A stretch of DNA of 13,030 bases. Source: Flavobacteriaceae bacterium (lineage in GTDB: Bacteria > Bacteroidota > Bacteroidia > Flavobacteriales > Flavobacteriaceae). Position numbers and translations under genes: made by a program. Location of the stretch: contig JALZVC010000202.1 of the NCBI GenBank assembly GCA_023301205.1, positions 1 through 13,030 on the forward strand. Direction: 5' to 3'. Of this stretch, positions 7,590 through 13,030 are shown piece by piece (positions within the stretch are counted from its first letter, which is position 1; each line of letters begins with the position of its first letter). The notes under the pieces were generated by a model that ran no database searches, was not told the DNA's origin, and saw nothing but the letters and a program-made list of their open reading frames with translations.

Positions 7590-7666
7590 ATTTCCGGAGT
7601 TAATAATTTGAGTGTGAACTTTTCTATTTTTTATTTAAAAATCTGCGAGCCACATTTTTACAATCG

Positions 7667-8368
7667 TTAATTTAAAGCTGCTTCGATAGCTGCTTCAATT
7701 TGTGTTCCAATTCCAGTCATTCCTCCAGAGATGTATTCTTGTATTGAGCCATCTCTTTTTATAATCACATTTGTAGGATAAGCACCTCGTGTAATTTTTT
7801 GGCTAAACGAACCTTCTTGACCAACAATGGGATACTTTAAATTGTATTTATTTTGAAATTTCACAATTTTTTCTTCTTTTTCAAAAGTGATTGCTGCAAA
7901 AACAATGTTGTCATTGTTTTTGTATTTTTCATAGACTTCATTAAGCTCAGGAATTTCTGCAATACACGGTGGGCAACTGGCAAACCAGAAGTTAAACACC
8001 ACGACCTTACCTTTAGTATTGTCTGTTTTAATAACGTTACCATCTCGGTCAATAAAATTATAATACGGTACGGTATTACCATTAAATTTCTTTTCTTCTT
8101 GAGATTGCATAGCAACCATTGTGCTTTGTTCTGCTTCGGAAAGCTTTATTAATTGAATGTATTGCTCCCCGTTGGCATCTGCTTTAGGCTCAATAGTCCA
8201 TTCTTTGCTGTCCATCAAGCTCATAAAAACATTGAACGCTACTTTGTTACCTTGTGGGTCTTTAATAATAGTTTGACTATTAATCTGGATGGGTTGCGGC
8301 TCTCCTTGTGCCATAACTGCCGAAGAAAAGCCTATGATAAATAGTAATGCAAAAAAGTAATGTTTCAT
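7667..8368 (-). CDS. Secreted thioredoxin-family protein (TlpA/ResA-like)
   Basis: A 233-residue periplasmic thiol-disulfide protein. Residues 1-20 are a signal peptide ending in AVMA-Q. Residues 22-118 form an N-terminal region without a known function, part of which (PYYNFIDRDGNVI, 101-113) leads into the redoxin fold. The thioredoxin domain (about 119-230) has the active site WFASCPPC with Cys132 and Cys135, and the cis-proline Pro198 in GAYPTN. TlpA/ResA relatives reduce periplasmic disulfides, for instance in apocytochrome c maturation, which would fit the neighbouring heme genes; that link is inference. It starts 11 bases after the hemB stop codon on the same strand, so the two are almost certainly cotranscribed. 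Confidence 0.92.
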   Translation of the reverse strand: MKHYFFALLFIIGFSSAVMAQGEPQPIQINSQTIIKDPQGNKVAFNVFMSLMDSKEWTIEPKADANGEQYIQLIKLSEAEQSTMVAMQSQEEKKFNGNTVPYYNFIDRDGNVIKTDNTKGKVVVFNFWFASCPPCIAEIPELNEVYEKYKNNDNIVFAAITFEKEEKIVKFQNKYNLKYPIVGQEGSFSQKITRGAYPTNVIIKRDGSIQEYISGGMTGIGTQIEAAIEAALN

Positions 8369-8379
8369 AATTAATTTAG

Positions 8380-9366
8380 TTAAGATAATAATTTTACTAC
8401 ATCTTTTGCAAAATAACTCACAATCATGGTAGCACCTGCTCTCTTGATACTCAAAATCTGTTCCATCATTACGGCATCGTGATCTAACCAGCCTTTCTCT
8501 GCCGCTGCTTTTAACATGGCATACTCGCCACTTACTTGATATACTGCTACAGGTACATCAACAATCTCGCTTATATCTCTAACAATGTCTAGATAACAAA
8601 GTCCTGGCTTTACCATCACAATGTCTGCACCTTCGTCGATATCCATGAGGGTTTCTTTCACGGCTTCTGCTCTATTAGCAGGATCCATCTGGTAGGTTTT
8701 TTTGTCTTTAGGTATGTTTTTTAAAGCTACAGGAGCGCTATCTAATGCGTCTCTAAAAGGGCCATAAAATGCAGAGGCATATTTAGCACTGTAACTCATA
8801 ATGCCTGTGTTATAAAAACCTTCTGCTTCAAGTAGGGTACGCATAGTAAGAATACGGCCGTCCATCATATCGCTAGGTGCTACAATATCTGCTCCTGCTT
8901 GTGCGTGGCTTAGTCCCATTTTTGCAAGAAAATCATTGGTTGGGTCATTGACAACCTCGCCGTTTGCAATAATCCCATCGTGACCATATTGCGAATATGG
9001 ATCTAAAGCTACATCTGTCATTACTACCATTTCTGGGCAGCAATCTTTAACTGTTTTTATAGCACGTTGCATTAAGCCGTCTGGATTTAGGGCTTCTTTA
9101 CCTGCATTGTCTTTCAAGTTATCTGGCACTTTTACAAAAAGCAGGACGCTTTTTAATCCCATAGCCCATAGTTCTTTTATTTCTGCGGAAAGCAAATCGA
9201 GACTAAAACGATAATAATTAGGCATCGATGCAATTTCTTCTTTCACGCCCTTTCCTTCCACGATAAATAGCGGTACAATAAAATCGTTAGGACTAACACT
9301 TGTCTCTCTAACGAGGCTTCTCATTGCTGCTGTGGTTCTTAATCTTCTGTTTCTTCTTAGTATCAT
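8380..9366 (-). CDS. hemB: Delta-aminolevulinic acid dehydratase (porphobilinogen synthase)
   Basis: A 328-residue cytoplasmic enzyme that condenses two 5-aminolevulinate molecules into porphobilinogen, an early common step of heme synthesis. Full length for the family. Both active-site lysines are present: Lys195 in SYSAKYASAFYGP and the Schiff-base Lys253 in MVKPG. The metal-site segment reads DVALDPYSQYGHDG (119-131), so the three cysteines that bind catalytic zinc in other HemB proteins are replaced by Ala120, Asp122 and Asp130. This marks the zinc-independent, magnesium-stimulated type as in Pseudomonas. The N-terminal arm (RRNRRLRTTAAMRSLVRET) needed for octamer assembly is intact. It lies 10 bases downstream of the YchJ-like gene and 11 bases upstream of the TlpA-like gene. 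Confidence 0.97.
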   Translation of the reverse strand: MILRRNRRLRTTAAMRSLVRETSVSPNDFIVPLFIVEGKGVKEEIASMPNYYRFSLDLLSAEIKELWAMGLKSVLLFVKVPDNLKDNAGKEALNPDGLMQRAIKTVKDCCPEMVVMTDVALDPYSQYGHDGIIANGEVVNDPTNDFLAKMGLSHAQAGADIVAPSDMMDGRILTMRTLLEAEGFYNTGIMSYSAKYASAFYGPFRDALDSAPVALKNIPKDKKTYQMDPANRAEAVKETLMDIDEGADIVMVKPGLCYLDIVRDISEIVDVPVAVYQVSGEYAMLKAAAEKGWLDHDAVMMEQILSIKRAGATMIVSYFAKDVVKLLS

Positions 9367-9376
9367 AGGCTAGTAT

Positions 9377-9763
9377 TTAGTCTGAAATATTAAAATCGTT
9401 ATTGGGTAAACCTAAGTAAAACCAACGGTTATTTTCTTTTACAAATTTAGAATTTTCACAAATAACATCTGTAACACCATTTTCAAAAAAGTAGGCGTTA
9501 AAACTTACGGTGTCTATAGTAGACTCTAATACTTCTAATTTTAGCCATTGCACAGATTTTGCCCACTTTACAATCGCTTTTTTGTCTTTTAAACGACGTG
9601 TACTTCTGTGGTGTGTTTGCATTAGATAATCGCCATTAGCTAAAACAAAAGCAGAGTAACGTGAGCGCATTAATTGCGCTGCTGTTTTAGTTTTACCTCC
9701 ATTTTTGTGGTAGACAGCACAGCAATTTTCATAGGTGTTATTTTCCCCGCAGTAGCAATTCAT
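9377..9763 (-). CDS. YchJ-family protein with N-terminal SEC-C motif
   Basis: A 128-residue protein of the YchJ (UPF0225) family. The N-terminal zinc-binding SEC-C motif is MNCYCGENNTYENCC with Cys3, Cys5, Cys14 and Cys15. The rest is an NTF2-like domain with the family signature AAQLMRSRYSAFVLAN (28-43) and YLMQTHHRSTRR (47-58). The C-terminal SEC-C motif present in E. coli YchJ is absent, and the protein is correspondingly shorter. The function of the family is not established. Only one base separates the hemF stop codon from its ATG (TAACATG), so translation is likely coupled to hemF. Confidence 0.9.
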   Translation of the reverse strand: MNCYCGENNTYENCCAVYHKNGGKTKTAAQLMRSRYSAFVLANGDYLMQTHHRSTRRLKDKKAIVKWAKSVQWLKLEVLESTIDTVSFNAYFFENGVTDVICENSKFVKENNRWFYLGLPNNDFNISD

Positions 9764-9764
9764 G

Positions 9765-11264
9765 TTAAACCCAATCTTTAGGCTCCATTAACACTTTTAA
9801 TAGCTTTTCTTCTTCACTGTCAGCTTCTGGTTTATGGTTATAAACCCACTGCACTTTTGGCGGCAAGCTCATTAAAATACTCTCAATGCGGCCATTGGTT
9901 TTTAATCCAAACAAGGTTCCTTTATCGTGTACAAGGTTAAACTCCACATAGCGTCCACGACGTATTTCTTGCCAGTCTTTTTGTGCTTTGGTAAAAGGTA
10001 GATTCATTCTTTTTTCTGCAATAGGGACGTAACCTTCTAAGAAGCTATTTCCTATTTCGGTTACAAAATTAAACCAATCTTGCATTTTCATCTCTTCTGT
10101 AACTTTACAGTAATCAAAAAAGAGTCCTCCAATACCACGAGCTTCATTGCGGTGCGGATTATAAAAATACTCGTCACAACGCGCCTTGTATTTTGGGTAA
10201 AACGCTGGGTTGTGTTTATCGCAAGCCGTTTTACAGATCTGATGAAAATGTCTCGCATCTTCTTCAAAAAGATAATAGGGAGTCAAATCTTGACCACCGC
10301 CAAACCATTGATCTACGATTTCGCCTTCTTGATTGTACATCTCAAAATAACGCCAGTTTGCATGCACTGTAGGCACCATTGGGTTTACAGGATGTAAAAC
10401 CAAACTTAAACCACACGCAAAAAAGTTAGCGTCTTTAACGCCAAAATACTGCTGCATACTCTCCGGTAATTTACCGTGTACTTCACTAATGTTTACGCCT
10501 CCTTTTTCAAAGACAGCGCCGTTTTCAATCACGCGCGTTCTACCGCCGCCGCCTTCTGGGCGATCCCAAAGATCTTCTTGAAATGTTGCTTTGCCGTCTA
10601 CTGCTTCTAGGCGAGAAGTGATTGTGTCTTGGAGATTGCGTATGTATGTTATAAACTGTTCTTTACATTTAATATCCTGTTTTAGACCTACAAGAAGGTC
10701 TGCGACAACGCCTTGTAGGTCTATGCCTAGGTCATCCTTATTAACTCCTACTTGTTTACTAGTAACTAATTTCATATTATCAATAGAATCAAATAATGTA
10801 AACGCTAGATCCTTATTCAATAAAAAAGAATCAGGTTGAGAGTCGCTTAAATAATGTCTGTACGATGAAAATCTTTCATGCTCTTTATTAACTTTTGGGT
10901 TGTTATGAATATAGCTAAACAAATTCGTGAAATATTTTTCATCTTCAATTAGTTTTCGCTTGTAATGCTTCTCAAATAAACTCCCAGTTCTATTTTCTTG
11001 AATATTAAAAGCTTTTGCATACGCATTAAATAAATTTGAAAAACCTTGAGTCACTCCTTTTTCGTCTGCAATTATTTCAACTAAAAAATGGTAATGGTTG
11101 TCCATTAAACAGAAGGCTAAAACAGAGATTTTATCTTTTAAATATTTATCAAAAAGACTTAAAAAGTATCTTTTATTCTCTTCCGATTTAAAAATAGGTG
11201 CACCATTAATACCACGATTATAGATATGATAATGATTGTTTTTGTCTATTTTTTCTAACTTCAT
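9765..11264 (-). CDS. hemF: Oxygen-dependent coproporphyrinogen III oxidase fused in frame to an N-terminal RAYT (HUH/Y1) transposase domain
   Basis: A 499-codon frame with two unrelated parts. Residues 1-140 are a REP-associated tyrosine transposase of the IS200-like Y1 superfamily: HYHIYNRGINGAPIF (11-25), the HUH pair in MDNHYHFLVE (His57, His59), RTGSLFEKHYKRK (92-104) and the likely nucleophile Tyr118 in YIHNNPKV; these look intact. Residues 141-199 are a linker, of which 182-194 are encoded by a REP palindrome. Residues 201-499 are complete HemF, which converts coproporphyrinogen III to protoporphyrinogen IX with O2: RPEGGGGRTRV (236-245), HANWRYFE (301-308), WFGGGQDLTPYY (320-331), RGIGGLFFDY (376-385) and RRGRYVEFNLVHD (435-447). 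No in-frame ATG, GTG or TTG lies at the normal HemF start; the nearest is Met164 (10775), which would give 336 residues. See findings for the base at 10665. HemF identity is very sure; the fused product is uncertain. Confidence 0.9.
   Translation of the reverse strand: MKLEKIDKNNHYHIYNRGINGAPIFKSEENKRYFLSLFDKYLKDKISVLAFCLMDNHYHFLVEIIADEKGVTQGFSNLFNAYAKAFNIQENRTGSLFEKHYKRKLIEDEKYFTNLFSYIHNNPKVNKEHERFSSYRHYLSDSQPDSFLLNKDLAFTLFDSIDNMKLVTSKQVGVNKDDLGIDLQGVVADLLVGLKQDIKCKEQFITYIRNLQDTITSRLEAVDGKATFQEDLWDRPEGGGGRTRVIENGAVFEKGGVNISEVHGKLPESMQQYFGVKDANFFACGLSLVLHPVNPMVPTVHANWRYFEMYNQEGEIVDQWFGGGQDLTPYYLFEEDARHFHQICKTACDKHNPAFYPKYKARCDEYFYNPHRNEARGIGGLFFDYCKVTEEMKMQDWFNFVTEIGNSFLEGYVPIAEKRMNLPFTKAQKDWQEIRRGRYVEFNLVHDKGTLFGLKTNGRIESILMSLPPKVQWVYNHKPEADSEEEKLLKVLMEPKDWV
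10684..10722. repeat. REP-like palindrome inside the fused reading frame
   Basis: Perfect 11-base arms AGACCTACAAG (10684-10694) and CTTGTAGGTCT (10712-10722) enclose 17 bases. A competing inner hairpin AGACCT/AGGTCT (10684-10689, 10696-10701) is also perfect. It lies between the transposase and HemF parts and encodes residues 182-194 of the fusion. Its left half matches 11282-11299 at 16 of 18 bases, so it is one of a pair flanking the transposase. Confidence 0.75.
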
Positions 11265-11283
11265 TTTTTGGTTTTTTTGTTAT

Positions 11284-11357
11284 ACCTACAAGGAGGTCTC
11301 CTTTGTCTACAACACCTTGCAAGATAATCGTACCTCGGGAAGACCTTGCAGGATAAT
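11284..11357. repeat. REP-like element upstream of the transposase part, with an internal direct repeat
   Basis: This fills most of the 95-base gap between the GNAT gene and the transposase start. ACCTACAAGGAGGTCT (11284-11299) corresponds to the left half of the copy at 10684, and 11309-11323 matches its right half at 12 of 15 bases. A direct repeat follows: ACCTTGCAAGATAAT (11314-11328) and ACCTTGCAGGATAAT (11343-11357), 14 of 15 bases the same. ACCTACAAGG can also pair with CCTTGCAGG (11344-11352). The layout resembles a BIME, a composite of REP units. Confidence 0.65.
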
Positions 11358-11359
11358 AG

Positions 11360-11887
11360 TTATTGTTTTCTTAATTCATATAATTCCATATCCATCGGTT
11401 TACTGTTGGGTGGTGTATATTCGTTTTTTAAGGTTTTGATAAATTTAAAACCACTATGTTGTGCCACTTTAATACTAGGGATATTAGTGTGATGCACAAT
11501 AATTTTAAGTAATTCTAAATCGTGATTTGCAAAAGCAAATGCAGAGAGCTCACTTACAGCTTGTGTCATCCAGCCTTTCCTCCCATAATTTGCATCAATA
11601 CAATAGGCAAATTCGCCTTCTTTTTTGTCCCAATCCAGTTCTTTAATATATACGAGACCGATAACTTGTGTCGTTACCTTTAGTGAAAACAAGAACTGTT
11701 TTTTAGTTTTTATGTCTTCGGAAATGTTAGCTATAAAATCCCTTGAGTCTTCTGCGTTTCTATTTGCTGCGAGGGTACCGGGAAAATAGTTTTGGAGAGC
11801 TTCGGCATTTTTGTTCATTAAACTAGTAATTCCATTTGCATCGTCTGCCTTAACCCAATCGATATTAAAGCCGTCACACTGTATCAT
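11360..11887 (-). CDS. GNAT-family N-acetyltransferase (RimJ/RimL-like)
   Basis: A 175-residue cytoplasmic acetyltransferase of the Acetyltransf_3 type. The acetyl-CoA binding loop is in YGRKGWMTQAV (101-111), and the NIPSIKVAQHSGFKFIKTLK stretch (135-154) is the usual end of the fold. Strand-forming segments FLFSLKV and QVIGLVYIKEL precede it. The family includes ribosomal-protein N-terminal acetylases and small-molecule acetylases, so the substrate is open. Its ATG overlaps the TGA of the EI24 gene by four bases (ATGA), so translation is coupled. The REP block and the transposase-hemF frame follow downstream. Confidence 0.92.
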   Translation of the reverse strand: MIQCDGFNIDWVKADDANGITSLMNKNAEALQNYFPGTLAANRNAEDSRDFIANISEDIKTKKQFLFSLKVTTQVIGLVYIKELDWDKKEGEFAYCIDANYGRKGWMTQAVSELSAFAFANHDLELLKIIVHHTNIPSIKVAQHSGFKFIKTLKNEYTPPNSKPMDMELYELRKQ

Positions 11888-12663
11888 GCCTCTAAAATTT
11901 CCGAAGCTGAATTCTCCAGGTTTAATTTTTCAGAATCTTTTATAATCTTAACCGTTTCTGCAGTTGAAGCCGTTACCGAAAGGGGTAAAACTAGAATTAT
12001 ACCAATGACTGGAATAAATAGCATCGCCATAAAGAGAATACCGTTTCCTATTGCAATACCGCTATGCGAGCGCACAAATTTTACACTCTCATCATATTTA
12101 AAATGGCGCTCTAGTGTGAAATCCATATTACCAAAACCTGCATAATAAGACTGTACTAAAAAGATACCTATCGTTGCAAAAATATTTACCACGGGGATAA
12201 AGCTGAGTATTAGTAAGGGGATTGTAAAAAGCAATTCGAACAGTAAATTACGAACGTTTATGCGTACGCCACGCCACAACTGCTCTGAGTTTGTTGTATC
12301 TCTATGTATGTGATTTGCACCTAATAAATGTTTTTCTATTTTTTCTGAAACGGGACTCATAAATGGCGCACTTAATGCCATCACAATGTGCTTATAAAAA
12401 ATAAGACCGATTGCAAGAATAACAATTGCACCTAGCACTTCACCTATGGCATGAAAGGTCTCTGATCCCCATTCCCAGAACCAAATCTTGTCAAGTAAAT
12501 TAGCCACATTGTCACTAAGGCTCCAAGCTAAAAATCCAATAATAGCAGCCGTTAAAAAACTAATAAGTACAGGAACGCCAAAATATTTCCAGAGCTTTAA
12601 TTGGCTGATCAACTTAAAAGTGCCGCCGTACGCTTTTATTGCTTTATAGATGTTTTTTATCAC
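11884..12663 (-). CDS. EI24 domain-containing (CysZ-like) integral membrane protein
   Basis: A 259-residue membrane protein with hydrophobic segments at about 28-48, 71-97, 140-172 (probably a hairpin) and 203-231. The stretch MALSAPFMSPVSEKIEKHLLG (95-115) is a typical EI24/CysZ landmark. CysZ proteins are sulfate transporters, but flavobacterial relatives of this kind have no proven substrate and no cysteine genes are seen here. Eleven bases separate it from the DUF6973-like gene upstream, and it overlaps the GNAT gene by four bases, so it belongs to the same transcript. Its place in a heme gene cluster is suggestive but does not prove a role there. Confidence 0.88.
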   Translation of the reverse strand: MIKNIYKAIKAYGGTFKLISQLKLWKYFGVPVLISFLTAAIIGFLAWSLSDNVANLLDKIWFWEWGSETFHAIGEVLGAIVILAIGLIFYKHIVMALSAPFMSPVSEKIEKHLLGANHIHRDTTNSEQLWRGVRINVRNLLFELLFTIPLLILSFIPVVNIFATIGIFLVQSYYAGFGNMDFTLERHFKYDESVKFVRSHSGIAIGNGILFMAMLFIPVIGIILVLPLSVTASTAETVKIIKDSEKLNLENSASEILEA

Positions 12664-12674
12664 CTTAATTCAAT

Positions 12675-13030
12675 TTAGTCTTCAATAAAGATCATTTTAT
12701 GTCTAAAATGTTCAATTTCTTGAATTTTGTCAAATTTTTGAGCGTTTTTCACATTTTTTAATAAAAAACTGACCATTTCTTCTTCAGAAGTGTCTAAAAG
12801 ATTCAAAAAATGAATTCGACCTACAGCATTATTGTGCAAATCCATCGCTTTATCTAAGGGCTTGTTTTGGGTCACTTTTTCATAGTAATCTGTGATATTT
12901 TGTGCCCAAAACACACTTTTTTGCTTGTTTTTTGTTCTTTTGTACGAATAACTACAAATTAATACATTCCACAATACATGTCTAAATGCATTGGCTGCAT
13001 TGCTCTTGTGATGTGAGTTTCCAAAATGGT
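12675..13030 (-). CDS. DUF6973-like protein (partial, N-terminus outside window)
   Basis: The frame stays open through the right edge of the window, giving about 118 C-terminal residues, so the gene begins upstream of what is shown. It would be wrong to start it at the TTG at 12974, because the conserved part continues before it: NSHHKSNAANAFRHVLWN is encoded by about 12965-13018, followed by a helical region and MDLHNNAVGR about 30-50 residues from the start of the C-terminal third. The NAFRH and DLHNNAVG motifs resemble DUF6973-type domains, with conserved His, Asn and Asp suggesting a catalytic or metal site; the function is unknown. There is no membrane segment in the visible part. It ends 11 bases before the EI24 gene and is likely in the same operon. 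Confidence 0.72.
   Translation of the reverse strand, partial: HFGNSHHKSNAANAFRHVLWNVLICSYSYKRTKNKQKSVFWAQNITDYYEKVTQNKPLDKAMDLHNNAVGRIHFLNLLDTSEEEMVSFLLKNVKNAQKFDKIQEIEHFRHKMIFIED

Noticed and set aside
7861..8115. Minus-strand 84-codon frame inside the TlpA-like gene
   Set aside because: Out-of-frame shadow of a gene with a clear CPPC active site; low-complexity lysine-rich product.
10684..10722. Rho-independent terminator between the transposase and hemF
   Set aside because: The palindrome is strong but no U-tract follows on the minus strand and the reading frame continues through it; the matching upstream copy supports a REP element.
10080..10839. Plus-strand frames of 105 and 82 codons opposite hemF
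   Set aside because: Antisense to well-conserved HemF and linker sequence; no family resemblance.
12675..12974. A complete 99-residue gene starting at TTG 12974
   Set aside because: The same frame stays open to the window edge and the upstream codons give the conserved NAFRHVLWN stretch, so it is a longer gene cut by the edge.
1..13030. CRISPR array, tRNA or rRNA genes, prophage or defence island
   Set aside because: No regularly spaced repeats, no tRNA-like or rRNA stretches, and no phage or defence gene hallmarks were seen.

Overview
The window is a stretch of AT-rich chromosome from a member of the Flavobacteriaceae (Bacteroidota). The evidence is the gene content (CNNM/DUF21 transporter, EI24 protein, hybrid kinase with periplasmic TPRs, flavobacterial-type HemB and HemF), signal peptides ending in A-Q or T-Q, promoters of the form TTG-N19-TAnnTTTG, little sign of Shine-Dalgarno sites, and short palindromic intergenic repeats of a kind common in this family. 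This placement is inferred from the sequence, not from a search.

Layout. 1-1227 (minus) is the N-terminal 409 residues of a double-ATPase peptide ABC transporter subunit, cut by the window edge. 1452-2681 (minus) holds an O6-alkylguanine-DNA alkyltransferase followed by a predicted DnaQ-fold 3'-5' exonuclease, probably one transcript. A divergent promoter region separates these from a 741-residue TPR hybrid sensor kinase/response regulator on the plus strand (2787-5012). The kinase stop codon directly abuts that of a convergent CNNM/CBS membrane protein (5013-6116). 6117-7076 is an accessory patch: an AT-rich ORFan secreted protein lies between two copies of one short repeat family, next to a 130-base block rich in inverted repeats.

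7077-13030 (minus) is a tightly packed gene cluster read from high to low coordinates: DUF6973-like protein (partial), EI24/CysZ-like membrane protein, GNAT acetyltransferase, HemF, YchJ-like protein, HemB, secreted TlpA-like thioredoxin and secreted DinB-like protein. HemB (porphobilinogen synthase) and HemF (aerobic coproporphyrinogen III oxidase) make it a heme-biosynthesis cluster with accessory genes.

The most striking feature is in this cluster. The hemF reading frame is 499 codons instead of about 300, because its 5' end is fused in frame to a REP-associated tyrosine transposase (RAYT, HUH/Y1 type). Palindromic REP-like elements lie on both sides of the transposase part. One of them is inside the open reading frame and encodes the linker between transposase and HemF. 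A single base at position 10665 accounts for the fusion: without it the transposase frame would stop at TGA, overlapping an ATG that would start a normal HemF (MKEQF...) in an ATGA junction. The fusion is therefore either a recent one-base insertion, a sequencing error, or a real chimeric protein.
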